From JANQNX01 sp965601665 (lineage in GTDB: Bacteria; Pseudomonadota; Gammaproteobacteria; Eutrophobiales; Eutrophobiaceae): a DNA stretch of 64,000 bases. Every line of letters begins with the position of its first letter. The stretch's first letter is position 1. A model generated the notes under the pieces. It ran no database searches, was not told where the DNA came from, and saw nothing but the letters and a program-made list of their open reading frames with translations. Of this stretch, positions 28,410 to 37,333 are shown in pieces. The stretch spans positions 2,788,179-2,852,178 of the forward strand of contig OZ271833.1 of the NCBI GenBank assembly GCA_965601665.1, in the 5' to 3' direction. Made by a program: the position numbers and the translations under genes.

Positions 28410-28925
28410 ATGGAACAGGAAATACAAACAGAGAACGCGACCACAATTGATGCCACCGGTAATACTGAGCAGTTTCTGACGTTTATGCTGGCTGGTGAAG
28501 AATACGGTGTCGATATACTCCGCGTACAGGAAATCAAAGGCTGGGACAATGTGACCGAGATCCCGAATACGCCTGACTATATACAGGGTGTCATTAATTT
28601 GCGCGGCACCATTGTTCCAATCATTGATTTACGCAGTCGTTTCGGACTGGAGACCATTGAATACGGTAGTACAACTGTGGTCATCGTGTTGAAAGTGATT
28701 TCCAACAGTAATGAAAAGACGATTGGCTTTGTCGTAGACGCGGTTTCCGATGTTTATAACATTGACAATGAACAGCTAAAACCATCCCCGGATTTTGGCG
28801 GTTCAGTGAGTACCGAATTTGTAAAAGGACTGGCAACGATTGATGACAAAATGTTGATATTGCTGGATATCGACCACCTGGTTGATTCAGAGATGAAGGA
28901 AACGATGAGCCAGATGATGCACTAG
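28410..28925 (+). CDS. cheW: Chemotaxis coupling protein CheW
   Basis: Scaffold linking receptors to CheA. A single CheW domain of 171 residues (QFLTFMLAGEEYGVDILRVQEIKGW, IPNTPDYIQGVINLRGTIVPIIDLR) with a 20-residue N-terminal extension. The start is 8 bases after cheA and follows TTAGGAGGCATT, a strong ribosome site. Confidence 0.96.
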   Translation: MEQEIQTENATTIDATGNTEQFLTFMLAGEEYGVDILRVQEIKGWDNVTEIPNTPDYIQGVINLRGTIVPIIDLRSRFGLETIEYGSTTVVIVLKVISNSNEKTIGFVVDAVSDVYNIDNEQLKPSPDFGGSVSTEFVKGLATIDDKMLILLDIDHLVDSEMKETMSQMMH

Positions 28926-28953
28926 TAGCATCTGGGAACTTGAGGGAACATCA

Positions 28954-31803
28954 ATGGAAACAAAACTAACACAACAACAGGTTGAGCTACTAGAGACGTC
29001 TTTTACAGCAGTTGCAGACAGTGCTGCGGAAATCGTTGAAAAGTTTTACCAAAACCTGTTTGCAGAATTCCCAACCGTAGCGCCGATGTTTGAAAATGTC
29101 GACATGACCAAACAAAAGGCCATGTTACTGGGTGCCTTGCAGTTTACGCTGGAAAATATCAGGGAGCCGGAAACATTGTTGCCGGCCTTGAAAGAAATGG
29201 GAAAACGTCATCAGAACTATGGTGCGGAAAAAAATCATTATCTCGCTGTTAAAAAGACGCTGCTGGCTGTATTGGCAGAAGTAGCAGGAGATGTTTGGAG
29301 TGATGAATACATGGATGCCTGGGATACGGCATTGGATTTTATTACTGAATGTATGCTTGAAGGCTATGAAGACCAGGAGGATGGAACAATGAGCGAAGCT
29401 ACAGAGAACGTTGCAAATAGTGAAGTAGAGAAACTAAGAGAGGATTTGGCAGATCTACAAGCACAATATGATGCCGAGTTAGGTAAGGTAAATGCGATAA
29501 GCCGGGTGCAGGCTGTTATCGAATATGAACTCGATGGCACTATCATATTGGCCAATGATAATTTCTGCAAAACAGTCGGTTATGAACTTGACGAAATCCA
29601 GGGTAAACACCATCGCATGTTTGTTGAAGAAGAATATGGAAAAAGTCCTGAGTACAGGAACTTCTGGCAAAATCTTGCTGCTGGCGAATACGAGGAAGGA
29701 CAGTTCAAGTTTATCACTAAGGATGGCAGTGAAATCTGGCTGAATGCTTCTTACAATCCTATCCTTGATGCCGAAGGTAAACCTTTCAAAGTAGCACAAT
29801 TCGCGACCGATGGTACCGATCTGCGCAACCAGCAGGCAGAGGCTGCCAAGCTGAAAAGTGCCGTAGATGGTGCCAGCTCCGCCATGCTGATGGTAGATCG
29901 TGACTTCAATATCATTTATTGCAATAAATCATCCGAGTCATTGCTGAAAGAACATGAATCTGCCATGCGTGAAGTATGGCCCAGCTTCGATGCCTCGGAC
30001 ATGATGGGTAAATGTATCGATATGTTCCATAAGAATCCGGAGCATCAGCGTAAACTGCTTTCTGATCCGGCCAATCTGCCCTGGAAAACAGACATTAGTA
30101 TTGGTGAATTGAAGTTTGCCCTGAACGTGACGGCCATTATTGACCCTGACGGTAACTACGTGGGTAACACCCTGGAGTGGCAAGACGTTACCGAGGAGCG
30201 TGCGAAAGAAATTGAGGTCTCCAGACTACAGTCGGCCGTGGATGGTGCTCAGGCCAACCTGATGCTCTGTGATGATGACCTGAATATTACCTACTGTAAC
30301 CCTGCTGTGGTTGACATGCTGCGTAATCGTCAGGCTGAGCTACGTGAAATATGGCCCGGACTGGATGTCGATAACATGGTTGGTCAGAACATCGACCAGT
30401 TCCACAAAAACCCTGCTCACCAACGTCGTCTGTTAGGCGACCTGTCCAGCCTGCCGGCCTCTGCTGAAATCAAGGTGGGTGGACTGGAATTTAGTGTCAA
30501 TGCCACGGGTGTTACCGATTCAGACGGTAACTACATGGGCAACATGGTTGAGTGGCGCGACATTACCGAGCAGAAAGAGGCCGAGCGCCAGATCGAGGGC
30601 ATGATTGAAGCCGCCTCAAAGGGTGAACTGGATAACCGCCTGAATGCCGATCAGTTCGATGGCTTCATGTATAACCTGGCTACTTCCATCAACACCATGA
30701 TGGACGCAGTAGTGTTACCGTTAAAGGCCAATACCGAAGTCCTGGAAACGCTGGCAGAAGGTAACCTGACCAAGAGTATGGACGGTGATTTCCACGGCCA
30801 GTTTGCCACCATGCAGGGTGCGGTGAATACGTCCATTAACAACCTGCTGAACATGGTGAATGAAATCAGGACCTCTGCAGATTCCATTAATACTTCGGCC
30901 AATGAGATAGCGCAGGGCAACCTGAACCTGAGTCAGCGTACCGAAGAGCAGGCCTCTTCACTGGAAGAAACTGCTTCCAGCATCGAGGAACTGACCGGTA
31001 CGGTCAAGCAGAATGCCGATAATGCCCAGCAGGCCAATCAGCTTGCATCGGGTGCCCGCAACGAGGCTGAAAAAGGTGGTGAAGTTGTTAAACGCGCCGT
31101 CGATGCCATGGGTGAGATAAACCAGGCCAGTAAGAAGATTGCCGACATCATTGGTGTTATCGATGAAATTGCATTTCAGACCAATTTGCTTGCATTGAAT
31201 GCGGCAGTAGAAGCTGCCCGCGCCGGTGAACAGGGTCGCGGGTTTGCCGTCGTCGCTGCAGAGGTCAGAAACCTGGCCCAGCGAAGTGCCGGTGCCGCGA
31301 AAGAGATCAAGACGCTGATCAACGATAGCGTGCAGAAGGTCGATGAAGGTTCGAAACTGGTTGATGAATCCGGTACTACGTTGGAAGAGATAGTGGGTTC
31401 GGTCAAGAAGGTTAGCGATATCATTGCTGAAATTGCTGCAGCCAGTACAGAGCAATCACAGGGAATTGATGAAATAAACAAGGCCGTGTCACAAATGGAC
31501 GAAATGACCCAGCAGAACGCGTCACTGGTTGAAGAAGCTGCTGCCGCGAGCAAGTCCATGGACGAACAGGCACAGGGTCTGACCGAACTGATGCAGTACT
31601 TTGAAACCGGGGATAAGGAAGCCACTAGTGAACAACAGGAACGACGCGTAGCTACCACAGAACGTCGCTCGGCTGACCGCCCCTGGAGTGAACAGCCAAA
31701 AGCTGAAACTGCTCCGACAGCCAAATCAGAACCTGCAGTTTGCAAGGCGGCGCAGGCAAAGGCAGCCGCCGGTGGTGGCGATAGTGAATGGGAAGATTTC
31801 TAG
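28954..31803 (+). CDS. Soluble chemoreceptor: globin - PAS x3 - HAMP - MCP
   Basis: A 949-residue receptor without any membrane segment. Residues 1-140 are a globin of the flavohaemoglobin/Vitreoscilla type: distal Y32 (B10) in KFYQNLF, F46 (CD1), Q54 near E7 and proximal H86 in GKRHQNYG, then YMDAWDTALDFI. Three PAS domains follow (about 180-295, 298-420, 424-545); the second and third are near duplicates, each opening with SAVDGA and containing FHKNP.HQR.LL. A HAMP-like segment lies near 585-630, and the signalling hairpin tip IAFQTNLLALNAAVEAARAGE near 735. The C-terminal WEDF resembles the CheR/CheB-tethering pentapeptide. Pseudomonas Aer2, at the same operon position, senses O2 with haem-PAS; here a globin would do so. 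A second start is possible at 29389. Confidence 0.93.
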   Translation: METKLTQQQVELLETSFTAVADSAAEIVEKFYQNLFAEFPTVAPMFENVDMTKQKAMLLGALQFTLENIREPETLLPALKEMGKRHQNYGAEKNHYLAVKKTLLAVLAEVAGDVWSDEYMDAWDTALDFITECMLEGYEDQEDGTMSEATENVANSEVEKLREDLADLQAQYDAELGKVNAISRVQAVIEYELDGTIILANDNFCKTVGYELDEIQGKHHRMFVEEEYGKSPEYRNFWQNLAAGEYEEGQFKFITKDGSEIWLNASYNPILDAEGKPFKVAQFATDGTDLRNQQAEAAKLKSAVDGASSAMLMVDRDFNIIYCNKSSESLLKEHESAMREVWPSFDASDMMGKCIDMFHKNPEHQRKLLSDPANLPWKTDISIGELKFALNVTAIIDPDGNYVGNTLEWQDVTEERAKEIEVSRLQSAVDGAQANLMLCDDDLNITYCNPAVVDMLRNRQAELREIWPGLDVDNMVGQNIDQFHKNPAHQRRLLGDLSSLPASAEIKVGGLEFSVNATGVTDSDGNYMGNMVEWRDITEQKEAERQIEGMIEAASKGELDNRLNADQFDGFMYNLATSINTMMDAVVLPLKANTEVLETLAEGNLTKSMDGDFHGQFATMQGAVNTSINNLLNMVNEIRTSADSINTSANEIAQGNLNLSQRTEEQASSLEETASSIEELTGTVKQNADNAQQANQLASGARNEAEKGGEVVKRAVDAMGEINQASKKIADIIGVIDEIAFQTNLLALNAAVEAARAGEQGRGFAVVAAEVRNLAQRSAGAAKEIKTLINDSVQKVDEGSKLVDESGTTLEEIVGSVKKVSDIIAEIAAASTEQSQGIDEINKAVSQMDEMTQQNASLVEEAAAASKSMDEQAQGLTELMQYFETGDKEATSEQQERRVATTERRSADRPWSEQPKAETAPTAKSEPAVCKAAQAKAAAGGGDSEWEDF
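29375..29391 (+). promoter_or_regulatory. Strong internal ribosome site and ATG between globin and PAS parts
   Basis: AGGAGG at 29375-29380 is followed after 8 bases by an in-frame ATG (29389) opening MSEATENVANSEVEKLREDL. Initiation here would make a globin-less receptor of 804 residues. It may also mark the junction of a gene fusion. Confidence 0.6.
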
Positions 31804-31836
31804 GGATAGGTTTAACAGCAAACAAGGAGGGAACCC

Positions 31837-32592
31837 ATGCGTACAATCGCAATAATTAATCAAAAAGGTGGTGTCGGTAAGACGACCACCACTGCCAACC
31901 TGGCACACGCACTGGTGTTAAACCAGTACCGGGTTACAGCCATAGACCTGGATCCGCAAGGACACTTGTCTACCAGCCTGGGTGTTGACTATCTGCAACG
32001 CCCGGGGCTGGATTCGGTGCTGATGCACGATGTGCCAGTTGAAGAAGCCATGCAGGAAGTCAGGCCCGGGTTATCACTGGTGCCCTCAGGCCCGGGTCTG
32101 GGCAATCTGGAAAATGAAACCACGCGCAGTGTGAAACGTGGCACATTGTTACGCGAAGCATTACAGGGTCGCCTGCAAGACCAGGACTTTGTTCTGATTG
32201 ATTGCCCACCGGCATCCGGTCTGTTGGTTATAAACGCGCTTTTTTCAACCAGTGAAACACTGATTCCGGTAGCCGGTGATTACCTGTCATTGCAGGGGTT
32301 GTCCTACCTGTTGGGCACTTTCAAGAAGTTTGAAAAACTGGGGCATCATATACAGGAATGGTTCGTAATGACCCGTTTTAACACACGCCGCAAGTTGCCT
32401 ACACAGGTGATGCATACCCTGCAGCAGTGCTTTCCAAAGAAAGTTCTGGCCACATACATTCGTGAGGCAGCGGCACTGGCTGAGTGCCCGAGCTTCGGTA
32501 AAACGATATTTGAATATCGCAAGAACAGTAACGGCGCGATGGATTACCAGGCGTTGGCCACGGATCTGGCGCTCGGCAGGACAGCGAAGTAA
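31837..32592 (+). CDS. ParA/MinD-type ATPase of the chemosensory operon
   Basis: A 251-residue ParA-family ATPase with the deviant Walker A KGGVGKTTT (10-18), DLDPQGHLSTSLG and FVLIDCPPASGLLVINAL. No ParB partner is nearby, so plasmid or chromosome partition is unlikely. Relatives in che operons (PpfA of Rhodobacter, ParC of Vibrio) position or segregate chemoreceptor arrays; with a soluble receptor encoded just upstream, segregation of a cytoplasmic array is the best guess. The start follows ACAAGGAGGGAACCC. Confidence 0.9.
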   Translation: MRTIAIINQKGGVGKTTTTANLAHALVLNQYRVTAIDLDPQGHLSTSLGVDYLQRPGLDSVLMHDVPVEEAMQEVRPGLSLVPSGPGLGNLENETTRSVKRGTLLREALQGRLQDQDFVLIDCPPASGLLVINALFSTSETLIPVAGDYLSLQGLSYLLGTFKKFEKLGHHIQEWFVMTRFNTRRKLPTQVMHTLQQCFPKKVLATYIREAAALAECPSFGKTIFEYRKNSNGAMDYQALATDLALGRTAK

Positions 32593-32603
32593 AGGAGAAC
32601 GCT

Positions 32604-33047
32604 ATGAGTGAAGATCAACAAAACAAGGACAAGGCCGCTGACGACAAAGCCGATTTAATCGGCGTTGACCCATTAGCATGGCTGAGTGAAGAAGAAAAGT
32701 CAGCGCTGGAAGATGCTGCTACCACTAACGTGAAAACTGATTCAGCAACTTCAACTACCTCAGATGTCGGTAATGCCGGTGTGATTAAACTACAGTCATC
32801 GCTGACTATCAGTGACATCAATGAATTAGTGGAACAACTGAATAATATTGATAAAGAACAGGCGGAACTGGTCCTTGATGCTGCCGATGTGGAGCGGATA
32901 GACACTGCCGCATTGCAGCTACTTGTTGGCTATTTTCTATTGGCAATTAATGATGGCAAGAAGGTGAACTGGAAAGATCCCAGTGACAAACTCGTTAATA
33001 GTGCAAAACTCCTGGGTCTGACTGAGACTATGCAGCTGGCCGCCTGA
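32604..33047 (+). CDS. STAS-domain protein with N-terminal extension
   Basis: A 147-residue protein. The first 60 residues are acidic and low in complexity (SEDQQNKDKAADDKADLIGVDPLAWLSEEEKSALED); the rest is a STAS domain (VIKLQSSLTISDINELVEQL, LVLDAADVERIDTAALQLLVGYF). The usual phospho-serine position after the aspartate is a threonine in ERIDTAALQLL. It may act as an antagonist-type regulator or adapter in this Che system, but that is inference. Confidence 0.82.
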   Translation: MSEDQQNKDKAADDKADLIGVDPLAWLSEEEKSALEDAATTNVKTDSATSTTSDVGNAGVIKLQSSLTISDINELVEQLNNIDKEQAELVLDAADVERIDTAALQLLVGYFLLAINDGKKVNWKDPSDKLVNSAKLLGLTETMQLAA

Positions 33048-33078
33048 AACACACTGCCCAAAACAATTTGAGGGATGT

Positions 33079-33918
33079 ATGGTGAGCGATCGTCGTGAAT
33101 TTGAATTTAATGACAGGCATTTCAACTGGATTGCTGAACAGGTCAAGGAAAAAGCCGGGATAGCCCTGACTGATAAGAAAAAAGATCTGGTTTACGGGCG
33201 CCTGGCCCGTCGCCTGCGTAAACTTAACATCAATAGCTTTGATAGCTATTGCCGCCTGCTGGAACAGGATAGTGGCGAAGAACTGGTCGAATTCATCAAT
33301 TCCATTACCACTAATCTGACCAGTTTTTACCGTGAGGCCCATCATTTCGAGTACCTGACGGATACATCATTGAAGTACTTGTTAAAGGCCCGTGCCAGCG
33401 AACGCCGTCTACGCATCTGGTCAGCAGGTTGCTCTACCGGTGAGGAACCGTACACCATTGCTATTACGCTGCGCGAGACGATGCCGAATATCGAAGACTG
33501 GGATGTAAAAATACTGGCAACAGATATTGATACAAACGTGTTGAATACCGCCCGCGAGGGAATTTACCGCGCTGACAAGGCAACCGGTCTCAGTGAGGAA
33601 CACATAAAAAAATGGTTTCTTAAACCCAGTACCGGGGACAACAACTTGATCAAGGCCGGACCAAAACTAAAAGAGCTAATCACCTTCAAACAATTAAATC
33701 TTATGCAGGCCTGGCCCATGAAGGGACAGTTTGATGTGCTGTTTTGTCGAAACGTGGTGATCTATTTTGACAAGGATACCCAGCGCGTTCTGTTTGATCG
33801 CTTTGCCAACATCCTCAAGGACGACGGCTACATGTTCCTTGGTCATTCCGAGAGCCTGTACAAGGTGACCGACAGGTTCTCGCTGCTCGGCAAAACCATT
33901 CATCAAAAGGCGGCCTGA
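33079..33918 (+). CDS. cheR: Chemotaxis protein methyltransferase CheR
   Basis: Methylates glutamates on receptors using SAM. The 279-residue protein has the helical N-terminal domain (about 10-75), SITTNLTSFYREAHHFEYL, the SAM-binding IWSAGCSTGEEPYTIAI and the VLFCRNVVIYFD motif. The receptor's C-terminal WEDF gives a plausible docking site. Followed one base later by cheD. Confidence 0.95.
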   Translation: MVSDRREFEFNDRHFNWIAEQVKEKAGIALTDKKKDLVYGRLARRLRKLNINSFDSYCRLLEQDSGEELVEFINSITTNLTSFYREAHHFEYLTDTSLKYLLKARASERRLRIWSAGCSTGEEPYTIAITLRETMPNIEDWDVKILATDIDTNVLNTAREGIYRADKATGLSEEHIKKWFLKPSTGDNNLIKAGPKLKELITFKQLNLMQAWPMKGQFDVLFCRNVVIYFDKDTQRVLFDRFANILKDDGYMFLGHSESLYKVTDRFSLLGKTIHQKAA

Positions 33919-33919
33919 C

Positions 33920-34573
33920 ATGCAGGTAGAGATGACACACGGAAATCAGGGGCTTGATCATCGCATACTGCCTGGTTACGAGAATGTAAACCGTTTCATG
34001 TGCCGGGATAATCGCATGATCATGGTCAAGATTCTGCCGGGTGAGTTCTACGTAACCATGGCCAACGAGATTGTATCCACCGTACTGGGTTCCTGTATCT
34101 CGGTTTGTATTCGTGATCCTATTGTAGGTATTGGCGGTATGAACCATTTCATGCTACCGGAAAACAACAACAAGGATGATGATTCCTGGAAATATAATAG
34201 TACCGACAAGGCAGCCCGCTACGGCACTGATGCGATGGAGCACTTGATCAATGAGATATTGAAACACGGTGGCGCCAAAAAGCGGTTTGAAATCAAGATC
34301 ACCGGCGGTGGACGAATCATGCAGAACATGTCTGATGTCGGCATGAAAAATATCAAGTTTATAGAAAACTATCTGGAAACAGAGGGCTATGCTGCCATCA
34401 GCATCGATGTTGGTTCAATCTATCCACGCAAGGTGCGCTATTTCCCCATGACCGGGAAATTACAGGTAAAAAAACTGAGGTCTCTGCATAACGATACAAT
34501 TATTAAACGTGAGACTGATTACCAGCATCAACTGGAAGTTAACTCCGATCACGGCGATGTGGAATTGTTCTAG
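33920..34573 (+). CDS. cheD: Chemoreceptor glutamine deamidase CheD
   Basis: Deamidates receptor glutamines. The 217-residue protein has the catalytic cysteine in STVLGSCISVCIRDP, the histidine in GGMNHFMLPE and the threonine in KITGGGRIM. The last six residues, GDVELF, are identical to those of the short receptor at 35759-37000, which suggests a shared docking tail. A second ATG four codons in is possible; the chosen start is one base after cheR. Confidence 0.94.
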   Translation: MQVEMTHGNQGLDHRILPGYENVNRFMCRDNRMIMVKILPGEFYVTMANEIVSTVLGSCISVCIRDPIVGIGGMNHFMLPENNNKDDDSWKYNSTDKAARYGTDAMEHLINEILKHGGAKKRFEIKITGGGRIMQNMSDVGMKNIKFIENYLETEGYAAISIDVGSIYPRKVRYFPMTGKLQVKKLRSLHNDTIIKRETDYQHQLEVNSDHGDVELF

Positions 34574-34599
34574 CAGAGAACTATGATTGGAGCAGAAAA

Positions 34600-35691
34600 A
34601 TGATAAAAGTACTGGTTATTGATGATTCAGCATTGGTAAGACAGTTACTGACCGAGATCCTGGGCTCGGATAAAGATATCGAGGTCGTGGGTACTGCTTC
34701 TGATCCGTTTATGGCAAGAGAAAAAATAAAGAAGCTTAATCCCGATGTATTAACACTTGATGTCGAAATGCCAAAAATGGATGGCATCAGTTTTTTACGT
34801 AACCTGATGCGGCTGCGCCCGATGCCCGTGGTAATGGTCTCAACACTGACCGAGGCTGGTGCCGAGATTACACTGGATGCGCTGGAGCTTGGCGCGGTTG
34901 ATTTCATTACCAAGCCCAAGATTGATTTCAGTAATAGTATCGAGAGCTATAGCGATGAGTTGATTGAAAAGGTAAAAATCGCAGCCAACGCAAAAGTCTC
35001 GCCTAACGCTGCAAAACTGGCAGCGAGAAAACCCGATACAGGCACAGTGAGTAAAAAGAACTCTGCCGATGCCGTACTGCAACTAAGCACAAAAAAATCC
35101 AATTACAAGCTCACTGATACCATTATTGCTATTGGTGCCTCTACAGGTGGGACCGAGGCAATCAAGGATGTGCTGATCGATATGCCGGCGAATTCTCCCG
35201 GTATTGTCATTACCCAGCATATCCCGGAAAACTTCAGCCGCAGTTTTGCTCAGCGTGTGGATAAATTATCCAGGATGAAGGTGCATGAAGCCAGCGAAGG
35301 ACAACAGGTACTGCCCGGACATGCCTACATTGCTCCGGGTAATAAGCACCTGTTAATTGAACGTAGCGGTGCACGTTATATATGCAGGTTGAGCGACGGA
35401 CCACTGGTCAACAGGCATAAACCCTCGGTAAATGTTTTGTTCCGTTCGGTTGCCAACCAGGTAGGGCAGAATGCTATTGGCGTCATACTCACCGGCATGG
35501 GTGATGACGGTGCCGATGGCCTGTTGGAAATTAAGAATGCTGGTGCGATGACGATCGCCCAGGATGAAAAAACCAGCGTGGTTTGGGGTATGCCTGGCGA
35601 GGCAGTCAAACGTGGTGCTGCAGACGAGGTACTGTCACTGAACCAGATAGCGTCAAGGTTGGTCAAGCTGTCCATAAACATGGCAGCCTGA
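34600..35691 (+). CDS. cheB: Chemotaxis methylesterase/glutaminase CheB
   Basis: Removes receptor methyl groups when phosphorylated by CheA. The 363-residue protein has a receiver domain with acceptor D54 in VLTLDVEMPKMDG, a linker (about 125-170), and the methylesterase domain with the serine in AIGASTGGTEAI, the histidine in VITQHIPENFS and the aspartate in LTGMGDDGADGL. All three catalytic residues are present. Confidence 0.96.
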   Translation: MIKVLVIDDSALVRQLLTEILGSDKDIEVVGTASDPFMAREKIKKLNPDVLTLDVEMPKMDGISFLRNLMRLRPMPVVMVSTLTEAGAEITLDALELGAVDFITKPKIDFSNSIESYSDELIEKVKIAANAKVSPNAAKLAARKPDTGTVSKKNSADAVLQLSTKKSNYKLTDTIIAIGASTGGTEAIKDVLIDMPANSPGIVITQHIPENFSRSFAQRVDKLSRMKVHEASEGQQVLPGHAYIAPGNKHLLIERSGARYICRLSDGPLVNRHKPSVNVLFRSVANQVGQNAIGVILTGMGDDGADGLLEIKNAGAMTIAQDEKTSVVWGMPGEAVKRGAADEVLSLNQIASRLVKLSINMAA

Positions 35692-35758
35692 TATGTAAAG
35701 TTTTCAGGTGATAAGTCGATAGTAAGGTGTAGAGAATATGGTTAACGGGTGAATATGA

Positions 35759-37000
35759 ATGAAAGACAGGATGGCAAGAATCATGGCGCTGCTTAAACAG
35801 CAAATTAAACCGTTACTTGTCAGTCTTGTCGGTCTGGCTTTTCTGTTTTTTTTCAGCGGTCCGGTAGCATGCCTTACCACCGCCATAGTATGTATGGTCT
35901 GGTTTGTCAGTAACAGCAAGCAACCTTCCGATAATATGCAGTTGTCACGGTGTCATGCTGGCACCAGGCAAAATGATATCAAGTCAGAGGAGTTGCATAT
36001 TTTAATCAAAAAGGTCAATGGTACCGTCGATGACTCTATGAACTCACTCAAAGCTGAACTGGAACAAATCAAGAACTTGATTGCGTGTTCGGTGGAAGAA
36101 CTTAACGGCAGTTTCTATGGGTTAAACGAGGATGTGTCCTCGCAGGCCAGTCTGATTTCCTTTATGTCTACCCAATTACAAAGTTTGCATACTGGTGAAG
36201 AAGCCACTGAGGATGGAATGATCAATATCAACGAGTTCATTTCCAACACTTCTATAGTATTAACTTCCTTTGTGGACTCACTGGTGGACAGCAGTAAAAG
36301 TAGCATGGATGTGGTTGAGTGTATGGAAGACCTGTCTAGTGAAATGACCCGAATTTTCAAGTTTCTTGCAGAGGTAAGGCAAATTGCCGAACAGACCAAC
36401 CTGTTAGCCCTTAACGCTGCAATTGAAGCCGCACGTGCCGGTGAATCCGGGCGCGGGTTTGCAGTGGTTGCCGACGAGGTCAGGAACCTGTCTATCTCAT
36501 CTAACAGGCTTAATGATGAAATAAAATTCTGTGTTACCAATGCCCAGAGCAAACTGGACAAGGCCAGCTCCGTGGTGGGCGCCAGCGCCAGTTCCGATGT
36601 GTCACAGGTAATGCTCAGCACCAAGAAGGTGGATGATATGATGGGCTCACTGTCCAATTTAGACACCTTTATAACAGAATCAGTACAGCAGGCTGGCTCA
36701 ATAAATCAGGATATCTCGCAAAAGACTGCCATAGCCGTGCGCAACCTGCAGTTCGAGGATATTGTGCGCCAGGTAGCCGAGCACGCAGATAAGAAAATTG
36801 ATCTGTTGTCAGCATTCATGCAAAAAATGAATACGGAACTATGTGATATAGAAGAGTGCGATGATGTCGATTTAAGTTGCCAAAAGCTCGCAGAACTGGA
36901 TACAGAATTAAATAGTATTGTAGATGACTTGTTACAAATGCCGGGTGACAAGCCGGCATTACAGGAAAATATGCAGGAAGGCGACGTTGAACTTTTCTAA
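35759..37000 (+). CDS. Short membrane-anchored MCP-like protein
   Basis: A 413-residue protein with an N-terminal hydrophobic hairpin (about 18-50, PLLVSLVGLAFLFFFSGPVACLTTAIVCMVWFV) and no periplasmic sensor. The signalling tip AEQTNLLALNAAIEAARAGESGRGFAVVADEVRNL is near residue 215. After it comes VRNLQFEDIVRQVAEHADKK, a segment recalling CheZ-like or CZB-free accessory receptors. The tail is GDVELF, as in CheD. It may be an accessory array component or phosphatase-like regulator rather than a ligand sensor. Confidence 0.85.
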   Translation: MKDRMARIMALLKQQIKPLLVSLVGLAFLFFFSGPVACLTTAIVCMVWFVSNSKQPSDNMQLSRCHAGTRQNDIKSEELHILIKKVNGTVDDSMNSLKAELEQIKNLIACSVEELNGSFYGLNEDVSSQASLISFMSTQLQSLHTGEEATEDGMININEFISNTSIVLTSFVDSLVDSSKSSMDVVECMEDLSSEMTRIFKFLAEVRQIAEQTNLLALNAAIEAARAGESGRGFAVVADEVRNLSISSNRLNDEIKFCVTNAQSKLDKASSVVGASASSDVSQVMLSTKKVDDMMGSLSNLDTFITESVQQAGSINQDISQKTAIAVRNLQFEDIVRQVAEHADKKIDLLSAFMQKMNTELCDIEECDDVDLSCQKLAELDTELNSIVDDLLQMPGDKPALQENMQEGDVELF

Positions 37001-37015
37001 AAATGGGGTTTTGAA

Positions 37016-37327
37016 ATGAGTGTGGATACAACAATTGTCAAAGATAAAAACCTGATGACGATTCGAATGCCAGAGCGGTTTACCTTCGAGTTACATAGTG
37101 AATTCTGGCGAGCCTGTGACAAGAATTCAGGTTTCAGCGAAGTCAACGTGGATCTCTCGCTGACCCGGTATATGGACAGTTCAGCACTGGGCATGCTACT
37201 TCAATTAAAGGAAAAGGCAGCGAAGAAAAACAGCAAGATCAAGGTGGTCAACGTAAATGACAATATAATGACCATTCTTAAAATTGCCAAATTTGATCAC
37301 TTATTCACAATTCAGCAGATAAATTAG
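37016..37327 (+). CDS. STAS-domain anti-sigma-factor-antagonist-like protein
   Basis: A single STAS domain of 103 residues. The putative phospho-serine is in RYMDSSALGMLLQLKEKA, and KIKVVNVNDNIMTILKIAKFDHLFTI is a normal C-terminus. It starts 15 bases after the short receptor. A SpoIIE-type phosphatase encoded at 44335 could act on it; no RsbW-type kinase is in the window. Confidence 0.88.
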   Translation: MSVDTTIVKDKNLMTIRMPERFTFELHSEFWRACDKNSGFSEVNVDLSLTRYMDSSALGMLLQLKEKAAKKNSKIKVVNVNDNIMTILKIAKFDHLFTIQQIN

Positions 37328-37333
37328 TAATTC

